Shown here piece after piece: positions 1 to 9,220 of a stretch of 64,000 nt of DNA; position 1 is the first letter of the stretch; every line of letters starts with the position of its first letter. The notes under the pieces are model-generated. The model had not been told where the DNA came from. It saw nothing but the letters and a program-made list of their open reading frames with translations, and did not search any database. The translations under genes were made by a program, and so were the position numbers. This DNA comes from Acidovorax temperans (lineage in GTDB: Bacteria; Pseudomonadota; Gammaproteobacteria; Burkholderiales; Burkholderiaceae_C). Location: NCBI RefSeq assembly GCF_006716905.1, contig NZ_VFPV01000002.1, forward strand, positions 558,001 through 622,000, in the 5' to 3' direction.

Positions 1-954
1 GTAGACCAGGTCGGTGATGAGGTTGAACAGCACGACCATGGTGGAAGTCACCAGGAACACGCCCAGCAACAGCTGGTAGTCACGTTGCATGAGTGCGTCG
101 AACATGAGGCGGCCGATGCCGGGCCAGCCGAAGACGGTTTCAGCTAGCACCGCGCCGCCGGCCATCTGGCCGAGCTGGATCCCGGCGAAGGTGACCACCG
201 GCAGCATGGCGTTGCGCATGACGTGGCGACGGATCACCTGGCCGGCAGGCACGCCTTTGGCGCGCGCGGTCTTGATGAAGTCCATGCCCATCACTTCCAA
301 CATCGACGCTCGTGCCAGGCGGGCGTACACGGCCATGAAGAAGCAGCCGAGCGACACCACGGGCAGCACCAGGTGAGCGCTGATGTCGGCGATGCGGTCC
401 CAGCCAGTGAGGCCGGCGCCCACGCTTTCCATGCCAAAGGCCGGCAACCAGCCCAGGGTGACGGAGAACAGGATGACCATCAGCAGCGACAACCAGAACA
501 GGGGTGTGGCGTAGAAGATCAGCGAGACGGACATGATCAGGCTGTCCAGCCAGGTGTGGCGGTTGGTGTAGCGGCTGCGCGCGGCGAACACACCCAGCAA
601 ACCACCCACCAGAAGCGAGAAAATGAAGGCCAGTGCCATCAGCAGCAGCGTGGCGGGCAGGCGCTCGGCGATGAGGTCGAGCACGGGCAGGTTGTTGCGG
701 TAGGAAAAGCCCAGGTCCAGCTGGAGGATGCCTTTGACGTAGAGCCACAACTGTATCCACAGCGGCTGGTCAAAGCCGAACTGCTGGCGCAGTTGTTCCA
801 GGTAGGCGGGGTCGGACGAAGCCGCCTCGCCCGCCATGATGGCCGCGGGGTCGCCTGGGGCCAGGCGGATGAGCAGAAAGTTGAAGACCACCACGCCCAG
901 GATGACGAAGAAGGCCTTGCCCAGTCTGGCAATGAGGAAAGAGATCAGTTTCAC
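1..954 (-). CDS. DppB/OppB-type ABC transporter permease, 3' end outside the window
   Basis: Inner-membrane permease of a peptide/opine/nickel-type (DppBC family) ABC importer. Reading the minus strand from a GTG at 954 gives VKLISFLIARLGKAFFVILG, then the family motif RLAPGDPA and several hydrophobic spans. The cytoplasmic EAA-like loop (RASMLEVMGMDFIKTARAKG) follows near residue 210. About 318 residues are visible and the frame is still open at base 1, so the C-terminus is missing. It lies directly downstream of the matching binding protein gene, so the two should be co-transcribed. The GTG start is inferred because no in-frame ATG fits the N-terminal family pattern. Confidence 0.9.
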   Translation of the reverse strand, partial: MKLISFLIARLGKAFFVILGVVVFNFLLIRLAPGDPAAIMAGEAASSDPAYLEQLRQQFGFDQPLWIQLWLYVKGILQLDLGFSYRNNLPVLDLIAERLPATLLLMALAFIFSLLVGGLLGVFAARSRYTNRHTWLDSLIMSVSLIFYATPLFWLSLLMVILFSVTLGWLPAFGMESVGAGLTGWDRIADISAHLVLPVVSLGCFFMAVYARLARASMLEVMGMDFIKTARAKGVPAGQVIRRHVMRNAMLPVVTFAGIQLGQMAGGAVLAETVFGWPGIGRLMFDALMQRDYQLLLGVFLVTSTMVVLFNLITDLVY

Positions 955-989
955 GTTACAGCGCCTCGGTGTGCAAGGCGCAGCTTGAC

Positions 990-1056
990 CCGGGCCGCGC
1001 GCGCAACGCGCGGCCGGGAGCTGCGATCGGGAGAGGGGGCCCGCGCGTGGCGGGCC
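990..1056 (-). other. Two GC-rich hairpins between binding-protein and permease genes
   Basis: A stem at 990-1001/1007-1018 (one mismatch) and a perfect 7-bp stem at 1038-1044/1050-1056 fill the intercistronic gap. Neither is followed by a T-run on the minus strand. They look more like mRNA-stabilising or partial-attenuation structures, which are common downstream of highly expressed binding-protein genes, than a full terminator. Confidence 0.5.
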
Positions 1057-1065
1057 GTCGGGGGC

Positions 1066-2655
1066 TTACTTCTTCTCGATGTAGACGTCGTCGAAGGTCT
1101 CGTTCAGGCCGATGCCGGTCTTCACCAGGTTCTTCACGTTCTTGGGATAGAAGGTGGCGTATTCGATTTCGAACAGCACTCCGTTGGCCACTTCGTTCAT
1201 CAGAATGGTCTGCACTTCGGTGTACAGCTTCTGGCGAAGTTCGGGCGTGCGTGCGGCGGCCGCTGTGGCGAACAACTCATCGACCTTCTGGTTCTTGTAG
1301 CCCTGGTTGTTGACGAAGGGCGAACCTTTGATCGAGTTGGTCGACAGGAAGTGGCGAGCCACACCCAGTGCCGGGTCACCGTACTGGTAGGTGAAGTTGA
1401 AGGTGATGTCGAAGTCGAACTCGCCAGAGCGTTTGGCCCAGCCACCGGCATCGGCCGGATCGATCTGCACCTTGAAGCCGATCTGTTCCAGGCTCTGTTT
1501 GGTGTACTCGGCCAGTCGTTCCCAGGCCGAACCGTAGGGGAAGGACAGCAGCTTGACCGGCGTGGCGCCGACGTTGACGCCCGATTCCTGGATCAGCGCG
1601 CGGGCCTTCTTCAGGTCGTAGGCGTACTGCGGCAGGTTTTTCTCGTGGTACAGCGTGGTCGAGGCAATGGGGCTGGTGGCGATCTTGCCCATGCCGAAGA
1701 AGATGTTGTCCACGATGAACTTGCGGTTGATCGCGTGCATCACCGCCTGGCGCACCTTCACGTTGTCGAACGGGGGCTTGCGCTGGTTCATGCTCATGAA
1801 GGCCAACGGCGCGTACATCTCCCAGCCCTTGGTCGTCATCTCGACGTTGGGCAGGGCGCGCAGGCGCTTGACGTCCACGTTGTCCACGTCGCCGCCTCGC
1901 AGCAGTTGCACGTCGCCCTTTTCAAAGGCCACGGAACGCGAGGCCGCATCGGGGATGACGCGGAAAACGATCTCGTCCAGATAGGGCTGACCCTTCTTCC
2001 AGTAGTCGGGGTTGCGGGTCAGCACGATGTGTGAACCTTTTTTCCATTCCTTGAACTTGAAGGGACCGGTGCCGATGGGCGTCTGGTTCGCTGGGTTGGT
2101 GCGGTAGTCGGTGCCGTCGTAGATGTGCTTGGGCACCATGGGCATGTTGTCCACCACGAAGAGGCTCATGAAGGGCGAGAAGGCCTCCTTGAGCTTGAAC
2201 TCAACGGTGTGCTCGTTGACCGCCGTGATGGTGTCCATGTATTTGTTGATCACCAGCCGGCCACGTGGGTGGGTCTCACGCAGGAATTTGTCCACGCTGA
2301 AGACCACGTCTGCGGCGGTGAAAGGCTTGCCGTCGTGCCACTTAACACCGCGCTGCAGTTCGAAGGTGTAGGTCAGGCCATCGGCCGAGGTTTTCCACGA
2401 CTTGGCCAGCGACGGTTGGGGTGTGAGTTTGGCGTCGTAGGTCAGGAGACTTTGGTAGATCTTGCCGGCCACGTACTGCGTGGGGGCTTGCTGGTTCAGG
2501 CCCAGCATCAGGATGGGCGGCTCGGGCTGGACGATGGCCGTGAGCGTGCCACCTTGTGTCTGGGCCAATGCGGCCGCCGAGCCGAACAGCGCGGCGGTGA
2601 CGGCTAGCACGGCACCGGCTTTTCGAAATGTGGATAGGGCCATGGTGTGTTTCAT
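1066..2655 (-). CDS. Periplasmic substrate-binding protein, peptide/opine ABC transporter (SBP family 5)
   Basis: Extracellular solute-binding protein that hands substrate to the DppB-type permease encoded just downstream. The 529-residue product opens with a Sec signal peptide (basic MKHTMALSTFRKAG, a hydrophobic stretch, then AALAQTQ). It carries the family-5 signatures LKPQPSLAKSW-like (LTPQPSLAKSW), LQRGVKWHDGKPFTAADVVFS and GTGPFKFKEW. Length is typical of DppA/OppA-class proteins. The ATG at 2655 has a GGAG eight bases upstream, which favours it over the second ATG at 2643. The substrate cannot be read from sequence. The neighbouring gabDT genes suggest a GABA-yielding peptide or amine, which is inference. 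Confidence 0.92.
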   Translation of the reverse strand: MKHTMALSTFRKAGAVLAVTAALFGSAAALAQTQGGTLTAIVQPEPPILMLGLNQQAPTQYVAGKIYQSLLTYDAKLTPQPSLAKSWKTSADGLTYTFELQRGVKWHDGKPFTAADVVFSVDKFLRETHPRGRLVINKYMDTITAVNEHTVEFKLKEAFSPFMSLFVVDNMPMVPKHIYDGTDYRTNPANQTPIGTGPFKFKEWKKGSHIVLTRNPDYWKKGQPYLDEIVFRVIPDAASRSVAFEKGDVQLLRGGDVDNVDVKRLRALPNVEMTTKGWEMYAPLAFMSMNQRKPPFDNVKVRQAVMHAINRKFIVDNIFFGMGKIATSPIASTTLYHEKNLPQYAYDLKKARALIQESGVNVGATPVKLLSFPYGSAWERLAEYTKQSLEQIGFKVQIDPADAGGWAKRSGEFDFDITFNFTYQYGDPALGVARHFLSTNSIKGSPFVNNQGYKNQKVDELFATAAAARTPELRQKLYTEVQTILMNEVANGVLFEIEYATFYPKNVKNLVKTGIGLNETFDDVYIEKK

Positions 2656-2746
2656 CGGGTTCTCCGGGAGGTTGAAGAAGACAGGCGCGAGGCCGAGAGG
2701 GGGATGGGGCAGGGGCGCCGACGTGCCGGGGGCGCGCAGGCGTGTT

Positions 2747-3469
2747 TCACATGTTTTTGTCCTCGCTGGCGTCCAGGCCGAGGCGGCTGCTGATGCCCAG
2801 GAGGTGGTCGCGCATGGCGCGCCGCGCCGCTGCGGGCTGGCGCTTTTTCAGTGCGCGCAACAGGGGGAGGTGTTCGTTGTGGGCCACCTCCCACACCTCG
2901 CCGTACACGAAGTGCTGGTTGAGTTTGTTGAAGATGGCGCTGTTTTCGCTCAGGGTCCACAGGTGCTGCACGGTGGAGGCCAGGGCGACGTTGCCGCAGG
3001 CTTCGGCGATCAGCAGATGCAGGCGGTCGTTGTGCTTGGACGGCTGCTCGGAGCCTGGCAAGGCCAAGGTGGCTTCTTCCATGGCCTGGAGCTGCGCGTC
3101 GGTGGCGTGTCGCGCAGCGAGTTCGGCGCAGTGGGGCTCCACCAGCAGGCGGGCCTGCAGCAGGTCGGCGGCGCCCACGTCCAGCAACAGTGGCGCGCCG
3201 GGCGCATTGTTTTCATTGAGGCGGAGCCTTGACTCCGGACCGGTGACGTAAACACCACTGCCTACCCGCACGTCTACCCAGCCTTCGATTTCCAACGCAA
3301 TCAAGGCTTCGCGCACGGAAGGGCGGCTGACCTGCAGCATCTCCGCCAGCTCGCGCTCCGCAGGCAGGCGCTCGCCGGACCGGTAGCTGCCGCCGCGGAT
3401 CTTGTCCTTGATCTGGTTGGCAATCACCCGATAGAGGCGTGCAACGCTGACGGGCTGGAAAGTGGTCAT
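2747..3469 (-). CDS. FadR/GntR-family transcriptional regulator (FCD domain)
   Basis: DNA-binding regulator of the FadR subfamily. The N-terminal winged helix has RVIANQIKDKIRGGSYRSGE, then RLPAERELAEMLQVSRPSVR, at about residues 10-60. An all-helical FCD ligand domain follows, with conserved histidines and acids (LHLLIAEACGN, HFVYGEVWEVAHNEH) typical of the metal/ligand site. The ATG at 3469 (MTTFQPVSVARLYR) fits the family start; a TTG further upstream would add 12 residues. It sits between gabD and the transporter genes on the same strand, so it probably controls this catabolic block in response to a carboxylic-acid ligand. Confidence 0.88.
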   Translation of the reverse strand: MTTFQPVSVARLYRVIANQIKDKIRGGSYRSGERLPAERELAEMLQVSRPSVREALIALEIEGWVDVRVGSGVYVTGPESRLRLNENNAPGAPLLLDVGAADLLQARLLVEPHCAELAARHATDAQLQAMEEATLALPGSEQPSKHNDRLHLLIAEACGNVALASTVQHLWTLSENSAIFNKLNQHFVYGEVWEVAHNEHLPLLRALKKRQPAAARRAMRDHLLGISSRLGLDASEDKNM

Positions 3470-3759
3470 GGAGGGGCTCGCGAAGTTAAGTAGCCTGGTG
3501 GCCAAGTGGTAAGGCCAAGTTAGTCAAAAAAACGGAAATGGGCATCAGGGTAACTACCATGGTGATGGCTCAAGCGAAATTTGTGCCACATCGATCTGGT
3601 TCGAGATGCTTCCTGCAAGTGTTTAATTTGTATAGCGATTTGCCTCGGTGTCCATGTGTCCGGCTGCCCGCCCTGTGCCTGGGTGCACCAGAAAAGCGGG
3701 CTTGCACGGCCGTGGTGCATGGCGGGTCTCGTCGCCGGTGGTGCTGTCCATGCAACAAC

Positions 3760-3796
3760 AGCACGACCAGCGCGCTTGGAGCGCCTTGGTCGTGCT
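3760..3796 (-). terminator. Probable intrinsic terminator after gabD
   Basis: A perfect 10-bp stem (AGCACGACCA / TGGTCGTGCT, 3760-3769 with 3787-3796) has an extra inner GCGC/GCGC pairing. It is followed on the minus strand by TGTTGTTGC. It lies 12 bases beyond the gabD stop. The remaining gap up to the GntR gene (about 3520-3759) holds no gene that I can support. Confidence 0.6.
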
Positions 3797-3807
3797 CAGG
3801 CTGGTTC

Positions 3808-5289
3808 TCAGCGCAGCACATCCCCCACGCAGAGGTACTTGATCTCGACATAGTCGTCCATGCCATGATGCGAGCCCTCGCGGCCCAGGCCGGACTGCTT
3901 GACACCGCCGAAAGGCACGTGCTCGGTGGCGAGGATGCCCACATTGATGCCCACCATGCCGTACTCCAGCGCCTCGGCCACGCGATAGATGCGCCCGATG
4001 TCGCGGCTGTAGAAGTAGCTCGCCAGGCCAAACTCGGTGTTGTTGGCCGCCTCAATCGCTTCCTGCTCGGTGGTGAACTTGAAGATGGGTGCGAAGGGGC
4101 CAAAGGTTTCCTCGCGGGCGCACAGCATGTCGGCCGTCGCATCGGCCACCACGGTGGGCTCGAAGAACTGGCCTTCCAAGCGTTTGCCCCCGGCCACCAC
4201 CCGCCCGCCCTTGGACAGTGCGTCGTCCACGTGGCGCTGCACCTTCACCAGTGCGGCTTCCTCGATCAGCGGGCCCTGGTTCACCCCGTCCTCAAAGCCG
4301 TTGCCCACCTTGGCGGTCTTCACCTTGGCCGCGAACTTCTCCACGAACTGGTCGTACACCCCTTCCTGCACATAGAAGCGGTTGGAGCACACGCAGGTCT
4401 GGCCCGCGTTGCGGTACTTGCTGGCAAAGGCGCCTTCCACCGCGCTGTCGATGTCGGCGTCGTTGAAGACGATGAAAGGCGCGTTGCCGCCAAGTTCGAG
4501 CGACATCTTCTTCACCGTGGGCGCGCACTGCGCCATCAGGATGCGGCCCACTTCGGTGGAGCCGGTGAAGGAGAGGTGGCGCACGGTGTCGCTGGCGCAC
4601 AGCACCTTGCCCACGGCGATGGAGTTGTCCGCATCCGAGGTGACGATGTTGAGCACCCCGGCGGGGATGCCCGCACGCAGGGCCAGCTCGCCAGCGGCAA
4701 GCGCCGTCAGCGGCGTCAGCTCGGCCGGCTTGATGACCACCGGGCAGCCCGCAGCCAAAGCCGGGGCCACCTTGCGGGTGATCATGGCCAGGGGAAAGTT
4801 CCAGGGCGTGATGGCCGCACACACGCCGATGGGCTGCTTGAGCACCATCAGACGGCGGTTGTTGTCGAACTGGGGCAGGGTTTCGCCGTTGACGCGCTTG
4901 GCTTCCTCGGCAAACCACTCCACGAACGAAGCGCCGTAGGCCACTTCGCCCTTGGCCTCGGGCAGGGGTTTGCCCTGCTCGGCGGTCATGATGGTGCCCA
5001 GGTCGTCCTGGTGGGCCATCAGCAGGTCGTACCACTTGCGCAGGATGGTGCTGCGTTCCTTGGCGGTCTTGTTCTTCCAACCGGCCCAGGCGGCGTCTGC
5101 GGCGGCAATGGCCGCTTCGGCCTCGGCCGGGCCGAGATTGGCCACGTCGGCGAGCTTCAAACCGGTGGCGGGGTCGAGCACGTCAAAGCGGCTGCTGCCG
5201 GTCACCCACTGGCCGTTGATCAGCGCGTCGGTCTTGAGCAGGCTGGGGTCCTGCAACAGGTCCAGCGGCGAACTTGTTTTCATGTCCAT
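3808..5289 (-). CDS. gabD: Succinate-semialdehyde dehydrogenase (NADP+)
   Basis: Oxidises succinate semialdehyde to succinate, the last step of GABA degradation, in the cytoplasm. The 493-residue protein is full length for the family. It shows the aldehyde-dehydrogenase hallmarks: AITPWNFPLAMITRK, FTGSTEVGRILM (cofactor loop), the glutamate motif LELGGNAPFIVF and the catalytic cysteine in NAGQTCVCSNRFYV. The paired cysteines CVC and the C-terminal GLGREGSHHGMDDY fit GabD rather than betaine-aldehyde enzymes. It starts five bases after the gabT stop, so it forms a tight gabT-gabD operon. Confidence 0.95.
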   Translation of the reverse strand: MDMKTSSPLDLLQDPSLLKTDALINGQWVTGSSRFDVLDPATGLKLADVANLGPAEAEAAIAAADAAWAGWKNKTAKERSTILRKWYDLLMAHQDDLGTIMTAEQGKPLPEAKGEVAYGASFVEWFAEEAKRVNGETLPQFDNNRRLMVLKQPIGVCAAITPWNFPLAMITRKVAPALAAGCPVVIKPAELTPLTALAAGELALRAGIPAGVLNIVTSDADNSIAVGKVLCASDTVRHLSFTGSTEVGRILMAQCAPTVKKMSLELGGNAPFIVFNDADIDSAVEGAFASKYRNAGQTCVCSNRFYVQEGVYDQFVEKFAAKVKTAKVGNGFEDGVNQGPLIEEAALVKVQRHVDDALSKGGRVVAGGKRLEGQFFEPTVVADATADMLCAREETFGPFAPIFKFTTEQEAIEAANNTEFGLASYFYSRDIGRIYRVAEALEYGMVGINVGILATEHVPFGGVKQSGLGREGSHHGMDDYVEIKYLCVGDVLR

Positions 5290-5294
5290 GGTGT

Positions 5295-6590
5295 TCAGGC
5301 GGTGATGGTTTCAGCGGTGGCGGCGCGCAGGGCTTCGTGCAGGGTGGCCAGGGCGGCGCTGAACTGCGCGTCGGGGATGGTCAGCGGGTAGAGGAAACGG
5401 ATCACGTTGCCGTAGGTGCCGCAGGTCAGCAGCAGCAGGCCACGGGCAAGGGCTTCCTTCTGCACGCGTGCGGCCAGCGTTGCGCTGGGTTCGCGGCTTG
5501 CGGGGTCGGCGAATTCCACCGCCACCATGGAGCCCAGGCCACGCACGTCGCTGATGGCGGGGCAGCTGTCGCGCCATTCGTTCAGAGCGCCCTGCAGTTG
5601 GGCGCCCAGGCGCACCGAGCGCTCCAGCAGGCCTTCGCTGTCGATCACGTCCATCACCGCGTGGGCTGCGGCCACGGCCAACGGGTTGCCGGCGTAGGTG
5701 CCGCCCAGGCCACCGGGGGCGGGTGCGTCCATCACTTCGGCGCGGCCACACACGGCCGACAGCGGCATGCCACCGGCCAGGCTCTTGGCCATGGTGATGA
5801 TGTCAGCGCGCACGCTGTGGTACTCCATGGCAAACAGCTTGCCGGTGCGGCCAAAGCCGGTCTGCACCTCGTCGGCGATGAGCAGGATGCCGTGGCGGTC
5901 GCAGACCGCGCGCAGGCCTTCCATCAGCGAGGCGGGCGCGATGTTGAAGCCACCTTCGCCCTGCACTGGCTCCAGGATGATGGCCGCCACGCGGCTGGCC
6001 TCGATGTCGCACTTGAACAGCTGCTCCAGCGCGTGCAGGCTGTCGTCCACCGTGATGCCGTGGACCGCGTTCGGGAAGGGCAGGTGGTAGACCTCGCCCG
6101 GGAAGGGGCCGAAACCGATTTTGTAGGGAGCGACCTTGCCGGTCAGGGCCATGCCCATCATGGTGCGGCCGTGGAAGGCGCCGCCAAAGGCGATCACGCC
6201 CGAGCGGCCGGTGTGGCGGCGCGCGATCTTGATGGCGTTTTCCACTGCCTCGGCGCCGGTGGTGAAAAAGGCCGTTTTGGCCGGGCCTGCGATGGGTGCG
6301 CGTGCGTTGATGCGCTCGGCAAGCGACACCACGCTTTCATAGGGAACGATCTGATAAGCGGTGTGGGTGAAGCGGTCGAGCTGGGCGCGGATGGCGGCCA
6401 GCACGGCGGGGTGGCGGTGGCCGGTGTTGAGCACCGCGATGCCGGCGGCAAAGTCGGTGAAGGCGCGGCCTTCCACGTCCCACAGGGTGGCGTTCTCGGC
6501 GCGGTCGGCGTAGAAGTCACACATCACGCCCACGCCACGGGGGGCGGCGGCTTGGCGGCGCTGGTCGATCTGCTGGTTGGTCTGGCTCAT
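5295..6590 (-). CDS. gabT: 4-aminobutyrate aminotransferase
   Basis: PLP-dependent class III aminotransferase that converts GABA and 2-oxoglutarate to succinate semialdehyde and glutamate. It supplies the substrate of the adjacent dehydrogenase. From the ATG at 6590 the protein is 431 residues, the usual GabT length. Motifs include GIAVLNTGHRHPAV, FHGRTMMGMALTGK, ILEPVQGEGGF, IADEVQTGFGRTGK and the PLP-lysine region MAKSLAGGMPLSAVCGR. The frame stays open upstream to 6662 but that stretch contains the divergent promoter region. A divergent MocR-type regulator lies upstream, an arrangement known for gab genes. Confidence 0.95.
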   Translation of the reverse strand: MSQTNQQIDQRRQAAAPRGVGVMCDFYADRAENATLWDVEGRAFTDFAAGIAVLNTGHRHPAVLAAIRAQLDRFTHTAYQIVPYESVVSLAERINARAPIAGPAKTAFFTTGAEAVENAIKIARRHTGRSGVIAFGGAFHGRTMMGMALTGKVAPYKIGFGPFPGEVYHLPFPNAVHGITVDDSLHALEQLFKCDIEASRVAAIILEPVQGEGGFNIAPASLMEGLRAVCDRHGILLIADEVQTGFGRTGKLFAMEYHSVRADIITMAKSLAGGMPLSAVCGRAEVMDAPAPGGLGGTYAGNPLAVAAAHAVMDVIDSEGLLERSVRLGAQLQGALNEWRDSCPAISDVRGLGSMVAVEFADPASREPSATLAARVQKEALARGLLLLTCGTYGNVIRFLYPLTIPDAQFSAALATLHEALRAATAETITA

Positions 6591-6638
6591 GGTCGTGCAA
6601 GGGAAAAGGTGGAACAAGACCTTCATTACAGCGTCGAA

Positions 6639-6682
6639 TGGTTCTAAACTAAAGAGCCACATTCACTAATTTCATAGAACCA
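6639..6682. promoter_or_regulatory. Candidate operator between gabT and the MocR-type regulator
   Basis: A perfect 8-bp inverted repeat, TGGTTCTA at 6639-6646 and TAGAACCA at 6675-6682, lies in the only gap between the divergent gabT and mocR-type genes. MocR/GabR proteins typically bind paired sites in such divergent promoters, so this is the natural candidate. Binding itself is inferred. Confidence 0.5.
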
Positions 6683-6683
6683 A

Positions 6684-8249
6684 TTGCAATCACTTGTGGG
6701 AGACCTGCTGCTGCAGCGCCTGGCCGTGGCCCGCGCGGCCGCCACGCAACGCCAGCCCACCAGCCGGCTGCTGTGCGCCTGCCTGCGCGAGGCCATCCTG
6801 GACGGCACGCTGCCCGCCCACACCCGGCTGCCGCCCACGCGCGATCTGGCGGGCGAGCTGGGCGTCTCGCGCAACACCGTGCTCTACGCCTACGACCAAC
6901 TGGCGGCCGAAGGCTGCCTGGTGTCGCGCACCGGCAGTGGCAGTTTTGTGGCCGACCTGTCGGCCGACCGCTTCATCGCCACGCCGCCGGCGGTGGGTAC
7001 CCGCGCGCCGTCGCCCGCGCCCGCCCCGCTGCCATCGGGTGTTTCCGCGCGCGGCGAGGCCTTGCTGGGCCGGGTGTCGGCCACCGACGTGCAGTGGGGC
7101 GCCTTCCTGCCCGGCGTGCCCGACGTCACCGAATTCCCGCAGCAGCGTTTTGCGCAGATCACCGCCCAGTGCGCGCGGCGTGGCCCGCCCGCGCTGCGCA
7201 GCTACGCCACCGCCGGGGGCCACCCGGCGCTGCAGCGCAGCCTGGCGCAGTACCTGCGGCAGGTGCGCTCGGTGCAGTGCGAGCCAGAGCAAATCCTCAT
7301 CACCGAGGGCGTTCACCAGGCGGTGGACCTGCTCTCGCGCATGCTGGCCGATGCCGGTGACATCGCCTGGGTGGAAGACCCGGGCTACTGGGGCACGCGC
7401 AACATCTTGCGCATGAACGGATTGCAGGTGGACGCCATCGCGGTGGACGCCGATGGCATGCAGGTGGTGGAGCCCGTGCCGGGCCGCGAGCCCAAGCTGG
7501 CCTTCGTCACGCCCTCGCACCAGTACCCGCTGGGGCCCATCATGGCCCTGTCGCGCCGCCTGGCCCTGCTGGAGGCCGCGCGCCGCCACGGCTTCTGGGT
7601 GGTGGAGGACGACTACGACAGCGAATTCCGTTTCGCTGGCCAGCCCATTCCCTCGCTCCAAGGCCTCATGCCCGACGCGCCGGTGATCTACGTGGGCACC
7701 TTCAGCAAGACGCTGTACCCGGGCCTGCGCACCGCCTACATGGTGCTGCCGCCGGCGCTGGTCGATCGCATTGGCGCGGCGCAGATGGAGCTGTACCGGG
7801 GCGGCCACCTGCTCACGCAGGCGGCCCTGGCTGAGTTCATCGACAGTGGTCACTATGCAGCGCACATCCGCCGGATGCGGCTGATCTACGGCCACCGCCG
7901 AGCCTACTTGGTGGAGTTGATCACGCAACATCTTGGTGCCGAATGGATGCATCCGTTCGATAGCAACGCGGGGTTGCACCTGGTCATGTCGCTGCCTGAT
8001 GGCCTCAACGATGTGCTGGTGAGCCATCGTGCTCGTGAAGCCGGTGTGTTGGTGCGGCCTCTGTCGCGTTATTACGAAGCAGAAGTTCAGCGACAGGGCT
8101 TGCTGATGGGATTTGCCGCAGTGCCAATAGAGGCCATGCAGGCGCCCTTCCAGTCGCTGGTCAGTTGCATCGCTGGAGAACTGCGGGAGCCAGACCTCAG
8201 CCCCGTTGTCGGCCCAGTGCGTGCGACGGGTCCATGTAGAGCTGCCTGA
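6684..8249 (+). CDS. MocR/GabR-type regulator (winged helix fused to aminotransferase-like domain)
   Basis: Transcriptional regulator with an N-terminal GntR-type winged helix (ILDGTLPAHTRLPPTRDLA, then GVSRNTVLYAYDQL, about residues 35-75). A linker and a fold-type I aminotransferase domain follow. The PLP lysine lies in YVGTFSKTLYPGLR, with the conserved VEDDYDSEFRF before it. It is divergent from gabT, which suggests a GabR-like activator that senses GABA plus PLP. The start is uncertain between TTG at 6684 and GTG at 6696. The last 53 bases overlap the convergent LysR gene. The C-terminal part is slightly less GC-rich than the start. Confidence 0.87.
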   Translation: MQSLVGDLLLQRLAVARAAATQRQPTSRLLCACLREAILDGTLPAHTRLPPTRDLAGELGVSRNTVLYAYDQLAAEGCLVSRTGSGSFVADLSADRFIATPPAVGTRAPSPAPAPLPSGVSARGEALLGRVSATDVQWGAFLPGVPDVTEFPQQRFAQITAQCARRGPPALRSYATAGGHPALQRSLAQYLRQVRSVQCEPEQILITEGVHQAVDLLSRMLADAGDIAWVEDPGYWGTRNILRMNGLQVDAIAVDADGMQVVEPVPGREPKLAFVTPSHQYPLGPIMALSRRLALLEAARRHGFWVVEDDYDSEFRFAGQPIPSLQGLMPDAPVIYVGTFSKTLYPGLRTAYMVLPPALVDRIGAAQMELYRGGHLLTQAALAEFIDSGHYAAHIRRMRLIYGHRRAYLVELITQHLGAEWMHPFDSNAGLHLVMSLPDGLNDVLVSHRAREAGVLVRPLSRYYEAEVQRQGLLMGFAAVPIEAMQAPFQSLVSCIAGELREPDLSPVVGPVRATGPCRAA

Positions 8250-9117
8250 AATAGTTGCGAAATGCCAGCATGGCCGGCGTGAATTCAGCGCCGCTGCGCC
8301 AGGCCAGGCCCAGGGCCATGCTGGGGACCGTGCCCTTGAGGACGATGGTCTCGATGCGCTTGCCTTCCAGCGACCATGGGCGGTAGACCATGTCCGACAA
8401 GATGGCAACTCCCTGCCCGTTGGCGACCATGCTGCGCACCGCCTCAACCGATGAGGTTCGCAGCCGGATCCGAGGTTGGTGCTCAGTCCGCCCCCAGTAG
8501 CGCATCGCTGAATAGGCTGCCTCGTCCACCGTGAGCATGATGTAGGGTTCGCCGGCCACGTCTGCCAAAGTGACCTCGGGCTTGTCAAGGAGCAGGTGTT
8601 TGGCACGGACCCACAGCCGCCGCTGTGAACCAAAGAACGTTTCGCAGGCAATTTCCCCGTTGGTCACGTTGCCAGTCAGCAGCACACCGAGGTCGTGACG
8701 CCCTGTCACAAGCCCATCTTCGATCGCTTCGCGCTGGAGTTCCTGTAACTTGATCTCGATGTCCGGATAACGCTCCGAGAAACGTTGCAAGTGGTTGGGC
8801 AGGAAGTAGCCCAGCACGGTGTAGGTGGCAGCAATGCTCAAGAGGCCCGAGATCGCGATCCCTTGGGGCGGTGGGCGCATGGCCTCTTCGGCTGCCGACA
8901 GCACGGTGTAGGCATGGCTCAAAAAGTGGCGTCCGGCAGGCGTGAGTTCCACGCCGCTGACGCTGCGGTCGAACAAGGACTGCCCGAACATTTCCTCCAG
9001 GTCCTTGATCGCGGTGGTGACTGCCGATTGGGAGATGTGAAGCTGCACGGCAGCCTCGGACACCTTACCCAATTCCGCAGCGGCCACGAAGTACTTGAGT
9101 TGGCGCAACGTGAGCAT
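8197..9117 (-). CDS. LysR-family transcriptional regulator
   Basis: LysR-type regulator of about 306 residues from the ATG at 9117 (MLTLRQLKYFVAAAELGKVS). The helix-turn-helix is AAVQLHISQSAVTTAIKDLE. The effector domain runs from about residue 90 (SIAATYTVLGYFLPNHLQRF). In-frame TTG and GTG starts lie upstream, but ATG fits the family start best. It points away from the pxp/carboxylase operon at 10767 and would normally share its promoter region. An IS4-family element now sits between them, so its control of that operon may be altered. Confidence 0.88.
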   Translation of the reverse strand: MLTLRQLKYFVAAAELGKVSEAAVQLHISQSAVTTAIKDLEEMFGQSLFDRSVSGVELTPAGRHFLSHAYTVLSAAEEAMRPPPQGIAISGLLSIAATYTVLGYFLPNHLQRFSERYPDIEIKLQELQREAIEDGLVTGRHDLGVLLTGNVTNGEIACETFFGSQRRLWVRAKHLLLDKPEVTLADVAGEPYIMLTVDEAAYSAMRYWGRTEHQPRIRLRTSSVEAVRSMVANGQGVAILSDMVYRPWSLEGKRIETIVLKGTVPSMALGLAWRSGAEFTPAMLAFRNYFRQLYMDPSHALGRQRG

Positions 9118-9220
9118 GTGGCGGTTTTTGATGTTTGGCCTTGACACAAATGCGTGCGCCAAGAATAAAGATTTCAGATCGCAGCACCGTTTTATTTGGA
9201 AAAACAGAGCGAAAAAATCA

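Noticed and set aside
223..2034. 603-codon open frame on the plus strand opposite the binding-protein gene
   Set aside because: Low-complexity His/Gln/Val-rich translation typical of antisense frames in GC-rich DNA; the minus strand encodes a clear SBP family 5 protein.
6690..8651. 653-codon minus-strand frame
   Set aside because: Mirror of the MocR-type regulator and part of the LysR gene; no family motifs and Arg/Gln/His-rich.
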